Source of the DNA: Paenalcaligenes sp035301625
GTDB taxonomy: Bacteria > Pseudomonadota > Gammaproteobacteria > Burkholderiales > Burkholderiaceae_B
Direction of reading: 5' to 3'
NCBI GenBank assembly: GCA_035301625.1
Contig: DATGTW010000071.1
Span: 1 to 64,000, forward strand
DNA: 64,000 nt
The translations under genes were made by a program, and so were the position numbers. A model generated the notes under the pieces. It saw nothing but the letters and a program-made list of their open reading frames with translations. It searched no databases and was not told the origin of the DNA. Positions 25,134 to 33,501 of this stretch are shown in pieces (the stretch's first letter is position 1; each line of letters begins with the position of its first letter).

Positions 25134-26837
25134 ATGAGTCGTTTAGTTGAGGTACTAATTCCTGATATCGGCGATGACGGCGAGGTGGACGTCATTGAAG
25201 TTTTAGTCAATGAAGGGGATACGGTAGAAGTTGAGCAAAGTCTTATTACATTAGAATCTGACAAAGCTTCGATGGAGGTTCCTTCGTCACATGCTGGCGT
25301 GGTCAAAAAACTGCGCCTCAAGGTGGGTGATAAAGCCAGCGAAGGGACAGTCATTCTCGAACTCGAAGAAGCAGGTCAAGCAGCTGCTAGTGATCAAGAT
25401 GTAGCCGAGGAACCTGCATCCAAATCCGCACCTGCTGCCGCAGACGAAACCGCAGCTGCAGCAAGCACGGCTGGTGAAGCAGTCACTGTTGTAGTTCCGG
25501 ATATTGGTGATGATGGCGAGGTAGACGTAATAGAGGTTTTGGTGAGCTCGGGTGATACTGTCGAGCTAGAGCAGAGTTTAATTACTCTCGAATCTGATAA
25601 AGCTTCGATGGAGGTCCCATCTTCTCATGCGGGCACAGTGAAAGAGTTGCTCGTCAAGGTCGGCGATAAGGTGAGCCAAGGCAGTGAAATTTTGATTCTC
25701 GAGACGGCTGGTCAAGAGTCTACAGCTGATGAAGCAAAGCCTGCGGATTCAGAAACCCGGTCGGAAACAGCTACGAGCACAACGACAGCGGCGGCTGCAT
25801 CAGAACAACGTACTCAGAGCAAGATCGTAGGTTCTGAATCCGGGAGAATGGCGTCAGAGCCTCCTGCGCGAGTATCACCTACCGAAGCATTTGCTGTAGC
25901 GGATGTACCTGCAACCAGCTTGCCGCACGCTTCACCATCAGTACGTGCATTTGCACGTGAACTTGGTGTTGATCTGAATCTGGTCGAAGGAACAGCACGA
26001 AAAGGGCGGATCACAACTGATGATGTCAAGCTTTTTGTCAAGACACGCATGGCCGAGCCAGCTGCTGGTGCACCTGCCACTGCTGCAGGGGCCCAACTGG
26101 GTGGCCTCGAACTATTGCCCTGGCCCAAAGTGGATTTTGAGCGATTTGGCGAGGTCGAAACACAACCACTCACTCGTATCAAAAAAATCTCTGGCGCAAA
26201 TTTGCATCGCAATTGGGTCATGATCCCGCATGTCACCAATAATGATGAGGCGGATATTACCGATCTGGAAGCTTTGCGCAAGCAGCTGAATAATGAATAT
26301 AAAAAAGAGGGGGTGCGCGTTACGATGCTCGCTTTCTTAATCAAAGCATGCGTCGCAGCGCTTAAAAAATTCCCTGAGTTTAATAGCTCATTAGATGGGG
26401 ATAATTTAGTCCTCAAGAAATATTATAATGTTGGATTTGCTGCAGATACACCGCACGGATTGGTTGTGCCCGTGCTCAAAGACGCTGATAAAAAGGGCGT
26501 TATAGAAATAGCCCAAGAAATGGGCGATTTAGCAGCCCAAGCCCGTGATGGAAAATTAGGGGCAGCCCAAATGCAAGGTGGTTGCTTTACTATTTCTTCA
26601 CTAGGTGGAATTGGTGGGACAGACTTTACGCCCATCATTAACGCCCCCGAGGTTGCTATTTTGGGTGTATCGCGTTCCAAGGTGCAACCTGTTTGGGATG
26701 GCAAAGAATTCGAGCCACGTTTAATGTTGCCGCTCTCGCTCTCATATGACCACCGTGTCATTGATGGTGCTGCTGCAGCACGATTTAACGCCTATTTAGC
26801 TCAATTGTTGGCAGACTTCCGCCGCATAATTCTATAA
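25134..26837 (+). CDS. aceF: Dihydrolipoamide acetyltransferase AceF (two lipoyl domains)
   Basis: Predicted 567-residue E2 core of pyruvate dehydrogenase. Two lipoyl domains, with lipoylated Lys44 and Lys156 (both in ESDKASMEVP), are joined by Ala/Glu/Thr-rich linkers. A peripheral subunit-binding domain lies near residues 265-300 (SPSVRAFARELGVDL), then the catalytic domain with the active-site His540 in YDHRVIDGAAAARF close to the C-terminus. The two lipoyl units are near copies, offset by exactly 112 codons. A purine-rich AAAGGAG precedes the ATG, 11 bases after the aceE stop. Confidence 0.97.
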   Translation: MSRLVEVLIPDIGDDGEVDVIEVLVNEGDTVEVEQSLITLESDKASMEVPSSHAGVVKKLRLKVGDKASEGTVILELEEAGQAAASDQDVAEEPASKSAPAAADETAAAASTAGEAVTVVVPDIGDDGEVDVIEVLVSSGDTVELEQSLITLESDKASMEVPSSHAGTVKELLVKVGDKVSQGSEILILETAGQESTADEAKPADSETRSETATSTTTAAAASEQRTQSKIVGSESGRMASEPPARVSPTEAFAVADVPATSLPHASPSVRAFARELGVDLNLVEGTARKGRITTDDVKLFVKTRMAEPAAGAPATAAGAQLGGLELLPWPKVDFERFGEVETQPLTRIKKISGANLHRNWVMIPHVTNNDEADITDLEALRKQLNNEYKKEGVRVTMLAFLIKACVAALKKFPEFNSSLDGDNLVLKKYYNVGFAADTPHGLVVPVLKDADKKGVIEIAQEMGDLAAQARDGKLGAAQMQGGCFTISSLGGIGGTDFTPIINAPEVAILGVSRSKVQPVWDGKEFEPRLMLPLSLSYDHRVIDGAAAARFNAYLAQLLADFRRIIL

Positions 26838-26848
26838 AGGGGACACTT

Positions 26849-28633
26849 ATGTCTAAACACACTTTAGTGATTCCAGATATTGGAGCGGATGAGGCGGTTG
26901 ATGTTATCGAGGTATTAGTGGCGGTAGGTGATCAGATCGAGGAAGAGCAAAGCTTAATTACTCTCGAGTCTGATAAGGCTTCCATGGAAATCCCTGCCAG
27001 CCATGCTGGCGAGGTCTTGGAGCTTTTGGTCAAGGTTGGGGACAAGGTTAAAACTGGCGATGCTATCGCTGAGATTCGCCTAGCCGAGCAAGACACGGAA
27101 GACACCCCGCCTACCAAGGCCAATGCCGAGCAGGAGGCGGCATCTAAGCAGACCAGCACGACCACTGAAACCGCTGCAACGACTGCACCTGCCGCATCAA
27201 CAGCCTCTGCCAGTAGCCAGGTTCCAGAAAATGCTGTTGATCTGGTTGTTTTAGGGGCAGGGCCAGGTGGTTATTCTGCAGCATTCCGGGCTGCGGACCT
27301 AGGTTTAAATGTGGTTTTGGTTGAGCGCTATAACACTTTGGGCGGGGTATGCCTTAATGTGGGTTGTATCCCCTCAAAGAGCCTGTTGCACACTGTCGCT
27401 GCATATGAAACCGCATTAGAGCTTAAAGAGCAGGGCATCAGCTTTGCAAAACCCGACATCGATTTGGATCAAATGCGCACATTCAAAGATGGTGTGATCG
27501 GCAAACTCACCCGAGGTCTTGCTGGCATGGCCAAGGCGCGCAAAGTACGCGTGATTCACGGTGTTGGTGAATTTCAGGACGCCCATCACTTATCGGTACA
27601 AACTGACAGTGGCAACGAGGTGATTGCTTTCAAGCATGCTATTATTGCTGCCGGCAGTCGCGCGGTGCATTTGCCATTTATGCCAGATGATGAGCGGGTG
27701 ATTGATTCGACAGGTGCTCTGCAGTTGCGTGAGATTCCTCAGAAAATGCTCGTCATTGGTGGGGGTATTATTGGGCTTGAAATGGCAACCGTTTATGCTG
27801 GGCTGGGTGCCAAGATTGACTTAGTCGAAATGCAACCAACATTGATGCAGGGTGCCGATAAGGATTTAGTCAAGATTTGGCAAAATTATAATGCTTGGCG
27901 TTTTGAAAATACTTGGCTAAATTCCAAAACCGTGAGTGTGCGAGCTGCAAAGGACGGTCTATGGGCTCAGTTCGAAGGCGATAAAGCGCCTAAAGAAGAG
28001 CAGCGCTACGATCTGGTTCTGCAGTCTGTCGGTCGGATACCCAATGGTAAAAACATTGGAGCCGAACAGGCCGGGGTAGCCGTTGATGAGCGTGGATTTA
28101 TCGCCGTTGATCAACAAATGCGTACTAATATTCCCCATATATTTGCTATAGGGGATATTATTGGTCAACCAATGCTTGCGCACAAAGCTGTACACGAGGG
28201 CCATGTCGCTGCCGAAGTTGCCGCAGGGCACAAGAGCTACTTTGATGCACGCGTTATTCCTTCTGTGGCTTATACAGATCCAGAGGTAGCTTGGGTAGGG
28301 GTTACCGAAGAGGATGTCAAAACAAAAGGGTTAGAAGTTCAAATTGGCCGCTTCCCTTGGATGGCATCCGGACGCGCAATCGCCAACGCACGTGACGAAG
28401 GTCTGACCAAGTTGATCTTTGACAAAGAGACCGGGCGTATCATTGGCGGGGCTATTGTAGGTACTGGTGCAGGCGATATGATTGGTGAGGTTGCACTGGC
28501 AATTGAAATGGGTGCTGATCAAGTAGATATAGCCAGTACCATTCACCCCCATCCCACCTTGGGTGAATCTATTCACATGGCTGCTGCTGCGGCTTTGGGT
28601 ATTTGTACTGATTTGCCACCACAACGTAAATAG
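26849..28633 (+). CDS. lpdA: Dihydrolipoamide dehydrogenase LpdA with N-terminal lipoyl domain
   Basis: Predicted 594-residue flavoprotein E3 that reoxidises dihydrolipoyl groups with NAD. Residues 1-80 form a lipoyl domain with Lys43 in ESDKASMEIP, joined by an Ala/Thr linker (about 85-130) to the E3 body: FAD loop LGAGPGGYSAAFRA, redox disulfide GGVCLNVGCIPSK, NAD loop IGGGIIGLEMA, and the C-terminal base in STIHPHPTLGES. The usual motif reads HAHPTLSE, so Pro and Gly replace Ala and Ser, with His and Glu kept. The lipoyl-E3 fusion is known in Neisseria and Burkholderiales. It is the last gene of the operon, ending at a strong terminator. Confidence 0.96.
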   Translation: MSKHTLVIPDIGADEAVDVIEVLVAVGDQIEEEQSLITLESDKASMEIPASHAGEVLELLVKVGDKVKTGDAIAEIRLAEQDTEDTPPTKANAEQEAASKQTSTTTETAATTAPAASTASASSQVPENAVDLVVLGAGPGGYSAAFRAADLGLNVVLVERYNTLGGVCLNVGCIPSKSLLHTVAAYETALELKEQGISFAKPDIDLDQMRTFKDGVIGKLTRGLAGMAKARKVRVIHGVGEFQDAHHLSVQTDSGNEVIAFKHAIIAAGSRAVHLPFMPDDERVIDSTGALQLREIPQKMLVIGGGIIGLEMATVYAGLGAKIDLVEMQPTLMQGADKDLVKIWQNYNAWRFENTWLNSKTVSVRAAKDGLWAQFEGDKAPKEEQRYDLVLQSVGRIPNGKNIGAEQAGVAVDERGFIAVDQQMRTNIPHIFAIGDIIGQPMLAHKAVHEGHVAAEVAAGHKSYFDARVIPSVAYTDPEVAWVGVTEEDVKTKGLEVQIGRFPWMASGRAIANARDEGLTKLIFDKETGRIIGGAIVGTGAGDMIGEVALAIEMGADQVDIASTIHPHPTLGESIHMAAAAALGICTDLPPQRK

Positions 28634-28661
28634 TATTTCGAGAATGGCTGGCATTGGATGA

Positions 28662-28700
28662 TTGGCAGGTGGGTTATGCTCACCTGCCAATGTTGTTTTT
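28662..28700 (+). terminator. Terminator of the aceE-aceF-lpdA operon
   Basis: TTGGCAGGTG (28662-28671) and CACCTGCCAA (28681-28690) form a perfect 10-bp stem with a 9-base loop, followed by TGTTGTTTTT. It lies 28 bases after the lpdA stop and immediately before the folC ribosome-binding site. Confidence 0.88.
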
Positions 28701-28716
28701 GAAAGGAGTATCGCCC

Positions 28717-30099
28717 ATGGGGCATGCGCAAAATGAACTTAAAAACTTGCAACAATGGCAAGAGTATTTACTTGCTTTACATCCCACTGAGATTGATATG
28801 GGGTTAGATCGAGTACGGACCGTTTATGAGCGATTAGACACAAAAAGCCCAGCTCTGAAAATCATCATAGGTGGGACCAATGGTAAAGGCTCGACCGCAG
28901 CCCTCTTGGAGTCCATCCTTTTAACTTCTGGCTATCGGGTAGGTGTATATAGTTCACCTCACTTAGTTCACTTTAATGAACGATTCCGCATTAATGGTGA
29001 TTTGCCCACAGACGAAGAGCTCTGTCGCCATTTAACTGCTGTTGAAGCTCAACGCGGTGATACTTCTCTTACTTTTTTTGAGCACACAACATTAGCTGCA
29101 TTTCATTTATTTGCGCAAAAAGATTTAGACGTATGGATTTTAGAAGTGGGATTGGGTGGACGTTTAGATGCGGTAAATCTGGTTGATGGAGATTGCGCAG
29201 TGTTAACACAAATTGATCTTGATCACCAAGAATACCTAAGCGGTGATCGCGATCAAATTGGGTTTGAAAAAGCAGCTATTTTCCGTGCGGGGCGGCCTGC
29301 TATTTGTGGCGATCCGATGCCACCGCGCAGTGTTCTGGATTATGCTGCGCAAATAAAAGCTCCCTTATGGGTGATGGACCGCGATTTTAGTGTTCAAGTA
29401 GACATGCACCAATGGCAATACCGAGGCCCTCATCGCCGACGTTCTGCATTGCCTTTCCCTGCGTTACGTGGTGCTAATCAATTGCCTAATGCGGCAATAG
29501 CATTGGCTGTATTAGATGCTTTAAGTGAACGCTTGGTGATACCTATCCAAGATATTAAGCATGGGTTACTCAACGCACATTTGGACGGGCGATTTCAAGT
29601 TTTGCCCGGTCAGCCTACAATAATTCTTGACGTGGGCCACAATCCACATGCGCTACGTTCTTTTGCCTACAATTTGCAGCAAATACCAACAACTGGGCGT
29701 ACTATTGCTGTCGTAGGTATGCTAAAAGATAAAGAGGTGGTGAACGCCCTTAAACCCTTGGTTAATCACATTGACTTATGGCTCTGTGCTAGTATCCCAG
29801 GTGCTCGAGGGCTCGATGCTCAGACACTGTCAAGCTTTGTGAAACAAGCATATGCAACAGCAGAAAACCTTGCTATAAACCCGTCTGATGATACCACCAC
29901 ACAACAACGACCTACTGTTCGTCCGCGTGCGATACCAGCGCAAGTTGGTGCCTTGGAAACCCAGTGTTTTGATTCGGTCACAGATGCTTTCCAAGCAGCG
30001 CAGCGTTTGAGTACGGATAATGATAAAATTGCAGTCTTCGGTTCATTTATGACCGTCGGGCCAATATTGGCTCATATAAACACGGGTAAAGTTGCTTAG
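28717..30099 (+). CDS. folC: Folylpolyglutamate synthase / dihydrofolate synthase FolC
   Basis: Predicted 460-residue cytoplasmic ligase of the Mur family that adds glutamate to dihydropteroate and folates. Motifs: P-loop GGTNGKGSTAALLE, SSPHLVHFNERFRING, LEVGLGGRLDAVN, LTQIDLDHQEYL and LDVGHNPHALR in the C-terminal domain. The open frame begins at 28654 inside the preceding terminator; AAGGAG (28703-28708) 8 bases before ATG 28717 fixes the start. In relatives folC follows accD; here it follows the pyruvate dehydrogenase operon. DedD, CvpA and PurF genes continue in the same direction. Confidence 0.95.
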   Translation: MGHAQNELKNLQQWQEYLLALHPTEIDMGLDRVRTVYERLDTKSPALKIIIGGTNGKGSTAALLESILLTSGYRVGVYSSPHLVHFNERFRINGDLPTDEELCRHLTAVEAQRGDTSLTFFEHTTLAAFHLFAQKDLDVWILEVGLGGRLDAVNLVDGDCAVLTQIDLDHQEYLSGDRDQIGFEKAAIFRAGRPAICGDPMPPRSVLDYAAQIKAPLWVMDRDFSVQVDMHQWQYRGPHRRRSALPFPALRGANQLPNAAIALAVLDALSERLVIPIQDIKHGLLNAHLDGRFQVLPGQPTIILDVGHNPHALRSFAYNLQQIPTTGRTIAVVGMLKDKEVVNALKPLVNHIDLWLCASIPGARGLDAQTLSSFVKQAYATAENLAINPSDDTTTQQRPTVRPRAIPAQVGALETQCFDSVTDAFQAAQRLSTDNDKIAVFGSFMTVGPILAHINTGKVA

Positions 30100-30145
30100 T
30101 CCTTTGCCTACTCGGTAAAGCGTCTACCACAGGGTTTTAATATCT

Positions 30146-30991
30146 ATGGGATTTTTTGCACGTAAGGGTGCTGCATCGCAGCGTAATCAAGGCAGCCAGG
30201 AAGAACAGCTTGTCGAATTGCGTCGACGAGCTCGCAGACGGTTGATAGGCGCTCTTGTCATCGTTTTGATAGCGGTTGTGTTTGTGCCTGTCTTTCTTAA
30301 AAGCGATGGTGCAGAAGAGGTTGAACAGGTGGTTCAGGTGTTTCCACCTATTGTTGCCCCTGATTCTGAGCCGCAGGCGGGTTCAACTGCTTTGCAGGAC
30401 AATGGTGGCTATGCACCTGTAGATTCATCTGATGTAGAAGATATCCAAGACCCTCTAGATGAGCAGTCTACCTCGGATACTCAGGTGCTCGATGAAAGCG
30501 CCGTCAATATCCCTGAGATAGAAATGCAGACGGAAGCCGAGGCGGACCACGATAGCGCCAGGCAATCAGAACAAGAATCAGAAACCAAACCCAAAGAGTC
30601 CGAGCCAAGCAAAGAAAAAACCGAACCTAAACCTGAACCCAAGCCCAAGGCAGAAACAGTCCCCAACGAGCCAGAGCGTACTGATGACGGATCGGTAGCA
30701 TTGGCACTCCTCGAGGGGCGTACGCCCGAAGAGTCAGGTTCTAGCAACCAAAATGCGTCAGCCCAACGAGGTTCTTTTACAGTTCAAGTGGCTGCTTATT
30801 CTAGTAGCGAAGGGGCCAGTAATCGTCGCGAGCAATTAAGCTCAGCTGGCGTGAGCAATGCATTTGTAGAAGAAAGCGGAGGCACATATCGTTTGCGAGT
30901 AGGGCCTTTCGAAAGTCGCCAAGCTGCAGAGGCTGCGCTGACACGTTTGCGCTCTTTAGGTTATGACGATAGCTTTATCCGTTCCCAGTGA
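30146..30991 (+). CDS. SPOR-domain membrane protein (DedD-like)
   Basis: Predicted 281-residue bitopic inner-membrane protein. A basic cytoplasmic start (ELRRRARRR) is followed by one transmembrane segment (about residues 32-51), a long acidic Pro/Glu/Lys-rich linker with a KPEPKPKAE repeat, and a C-terminal SPOR domain (about 205-281; FTVQVAAYSSSEGA to YRLRVGPFESRQAAE) that binds denuded septal peptidoglycan. Such proteins assist cell division. It sits between folC and cvpA, the usual dedD place. The stop overlaps the next start by four bases. Confidence 0.88.
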   Translation: MGFFARKGAASQRNQGSQEEQLVELRRRARRRLIGALVIVLIAVVFVPVFLKSDGAEEVEQVVQVFPPIVAPDSEPQAGSTALQDNGGYAPVDSSDVEDIQDPLDEQSTSDTQVLDESAVNIPEIEMQTEAEADHDSARQSEQESETKPKESEPSKEKTEPKPEPKPKAETVPNEPERTDDGSVALALLEGRTPEESGSSNQNASAQRGSFTVQVAAYSSSEGASNRREQLSSAGVSNAFVEESGGTYRLRVGPFESRQAAEAALTRLRSLGYDDSFIRSQ

Positions 30992-31476
30992 GTACTTTAG
31001 ATTATTTCATTCTTGTCGTTTTGCTCGTTTCTGCTGGGCTGGGCTTCGTACGCGGTATCATTAAAGAAATACTTTCATTAATCGCTTTTATTGCAGCTTT
31101 TTTAGGAGCCCTTAATTGGGGGCCATATTTGGCAGCGATAATGACAGAGTTCATTTCATTTCATCCTCTTTTGTTGTCTGCCATCGCATATATCATTGTC
31201 TTTGTTGTGGTTTTACTTATCGTTGGCATGCTTAATCTTTTGTTGACCACACTGATAGACAAGACTGGCCTAAGTCCTGCAGATCAAGGTTTGGGTATTT
31301 TATTCGGTTTATTACGCGGTGCGGTGATCGTATTAGCCTTGGTCGTTCTAGCGAGTTATACTGCAATTCGCCAAGAGCCTTGGTGGCAAGCATCCCAATT
31401 AGTACCCATCGCAGAGCTGGGTATCGCTCAAATAAAGGACTGGATGCCTGCAACAGCTGAGTGGTTGCCTAACTAG
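30988..31476 (+). CDS. cvpA: CvpA family membrane protein
   Basis: Predicted 162-residue inner-membrane protein with four hydrophobic segments and the family opening STLDYFILVVLLVSAGLGFVRG. In E. coli cvpA is needed for colicin V production and lies upstream of purF, as here; the molecular role is still unclear. The start is a GTG-type or ATG overlap: the frame begins with GTG at 30988 within the DedD stop, which is good evidence for translational coupling. purF follows after 16 bases. Confidence 0.88.
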   Translation: MSTLDYFILVVLLVSAGLGFVRGIIKEILSLIAFIAAFLGALNWGPYLAAIMTEFISFHPLLLSAIAYIIVFVVVLLIVGMLNLLLTTLIDKTGLSPADQGLGILFGLLRGAVIVLALVVLASYTAIRQEPWWQASQLVPIAELGIAQIKDWMPATAEWLPN

Positions 31477-31492
31477 TCAAAAAGGATTTTTT

Positions 31493-32950
31493 ATGTGTGG
31501 TGTGGTCGGTGCGATTGGTCGTTCATCCGTCAACCAACTAATTTACGATAGCTTGTTGCTTTTGCAGCATCGTGGTCAAGAGGCGGCAGGTATCTCTACC
31601 TATCATGAGCAGATGTTTTTTGCCCACCGTGGTGCCGGGCTGGTGCGCGATGTATTTCGTACTCGTAATATGCGTTCGTTACCGGGTAACAGTGGTTTGG
31701 GCCATGTACGTTATCCGGCTTCCAGCTCTCCTGAAAGTATCGACGAGGCACAACCTTTATATGTGAATGCTCCTTATGGGATTAGCTTTGTTCATAATGG
31801 GCAACTAACTAATTGGAAGGGCTTACGCGAAGATCTCTTTAAATTCGATCGCAGGCATATTAATACCCAATCAGATTCAGAAGTTCTACTGAATATCTTT
31901 GCTCACGAATTGCAGTTAGCTTCTGCTAACGATGAGCTCAAACCTGAAATTATTTTCAAAGCAATTCGCGCCGTTCATAAAAGGGTAAAAGGGGCCTATG
32001 CAGTGATCGCTCACATTGCCGGATTTGGCCTGGTTGCCTTTAGAGATCCTAACGGTATCCGACCGCTCTGTTATGGCAAGTTAGATAGTGAAGAAGGCCG
32101 TGAATGGCTAGTTGCTTCTGAGTCAGTGGCACTGACTGGGAATGGATTTCGCTTGGTCGACGATGTAGCACCCGGTGAAGCACTGTGTATTACCGAAGAC
32201 GGAAAACTGGTAAAAGAACAATGCGCAGAACACACTAGACTCATGCCTTGTATGTTCGAATATGTATATTTTGCGCGGCCCGATTCCATCATTGATGGGA
32301 TTTCCATTTACCATGCGCGCCTGAAAATGGGCGAGTATTTGGGTAACAAGGTTGCCAAAAATTTACGATTGGCCCAGGTTGATGTTGTGATGCCGATCCC
32401 GGACTCGGCGCGCCCATCAGCTATGCAGCTAGCTTCGAGTTTAAATTTACCCTACCGAGAAGGGTTTCTCAAAAATTATTATATTGGCCGCACATTTATT
32501 ATGCCTGGGCAGGCAGTGCGACAGCGTTCGGTGCGCCAAAAATTAAGTGCATTACCACTTGAGTTCAAGGATAAAAATGTACTGCTGGTGGATGACTCTA
32601 TTGTTCGTGGCACAACCAGTAAACGCATTGTTGAGATAGCCCGATGGGCAGGTGCAAAAAAGGTATTTTTTGCCTCGGCTGCCGCCCCAGTAAGGTATCC
32701 CAATATTTATGGTATAGATATGCCCACCAAAGAGGAATTAATCGCGCACACGCGCGAGGTGGATACCATTGTCAAAGAAATAGGGGCTGATGGTTTGATT
32801 TTTCAAAACCTCAGCGATCTATATACGCTTTTGCATGAATTAAACCCAAAAATTGATGGATTTGAAGCCTCTTGCTTTCACGGGCACTACATCACCGAGG
32901 ATGACCAGGCACTTTCCAAGCTGCAAACAGAATTAGGTCTAGTTAGCTAG
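31493..32950 (+). CDS. purF: Amidophosphoribosyltransferase PurF
   Basis: Predicted 485-residue glutamine-dependent enzyme making phosphoribosylamine, the committed step of purine synthesis. The N-terminal nucleophile domain begins MCGVVGAIG, with Cys2 exposed after Met removal. HRGQEAAGIST, GLGHVRYPASS and FVHNGQLTN belong to the glutaminase half. The PRPP loop is NVLLVDDSIVRGTTS. Length is normal for the E. coli type without a propeptide. An AAAAAGGA lies before the ATG. The 3' end overlaps the convergent dsbB 3' end by eight bases. Confidence 0.97.
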   Translation: MCGVVGAIGRSSVNQLIYDSLLLLQHRGQEAAGISTYHEQMFFAHRGAGLVRDVFRTRNMRSLPGNSGLGHVRYPASSSPESIDEAQPLYVNAPYGISFVHNGQLTNWKGLREDLFKFDRRHINTQSDSEVLLNIFAHELQLASANDELKPEIIFKAIRAVHKRVKGAYAVIAHIAGFGLVAFRDPNGIRPLCYGKLDSEEGREWLVASESVALTGNGFRLVDDVAPGEALCITEDGKLVKEQCAEHTRLMPCMFEYVYFARPDSIIDGISIYHARLKMGEYLGNKVAKNLRLAQVDVVMPIPDSARPSAMQLASSLNLPYREGFLKNYYIGRTFIMPGQAVRQRSVRQKLSALPLEFKDKNVLLVDDSIVRGTTSKRIVEIARWAGAKKVFFASAAAPVRYPNIYGIDMPTKEELIAHTREVDTIVKEIGADGLIFQNLSDLYTLLHELNPKIDGFEASCFHGHYITEDDQALSKLQTELGLVS

Positions 32951-33482
32951 GCCTACGAGGTGGGTTAGAGATCAATTGGCGGTATTGCAACCAAAGCGCG
33001 GCAACTCCGATCGCACTAAGAATAATAAATAAATTAAATGCCCAAAGTGCATAATCCAACCCGAGCAAACTCACCTTTGCATCCATGCAGCTAGCGTAGA
33101 TGCCAAATACTTTAGGCAAGGCTTTGTCCAAGCCTAATTGAGTGATCGCCTTGTCCGCAAAAGTCAGAGAGCAGGAAAACTGGTTCGCAGCGACGCTGTA
33201 TTGATGCCATGCTGAAACAATCCCCGCTAGAGCGCTAAAAACAAATAAAAAGCCCATAACCAGCGTGCTTTTAGGGTACGTTTTTTGATGAAAAACATAA
33301 GCCAGTAATGCGAAAAAACATGCCCCCAATAAGATCAGGCGCTGAAAGACACACCACGCGCAAGGTGCCATACCTAGTACATGCTGAGAAAACAAAGCGA
33401 TTAGAAAGGAAACTATGCCAATGGCTAAAGCAGTCAAATAAAAATAGCCGGGCAAGGACATCACTCTGGAAAATTGTGCCAT
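32943..33482 (-). CDS. dsbB: Disulfide bond formation protein DsbB
   Basis: Predicted 179-residue inner-membrane quinone reductase that reoxidises DsbA. It has four transmembrane segments, the first periplasmic pair Cys41-X2-Cys44 (APCAWCVFQRL), and a second periplasmic loop with two Cys (FSCSLTF and YASCMD) that complete the thiol relay. The length is typical. It overlaps the purF stop by eight bases tail to tail, so transcription from both sides must end by an unseen means; no hairpin is visible. It lies 19 bases downstream of glnD on the same strand. Confidence 0.93.
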   Translation of the reverse strand: MAQFSRVMSLPGYFYLTALAIGIVSFLIALFSQHVLGMAPCAWCVFQRLILLGACFFALLAYVFHQKTYPKSTLVMGFLFVFSALAGIVSAWHQYSVAANQFSCSLTFADKAITQLGLDKALPKVFGIYASCMDAKVSLLGLDYALWAFNLFIILSAIGVAALWLQYRQLISNPPRRPS

Positions 33483-33501
33483 AGTCTAAATGAAGGGACA
33501 T

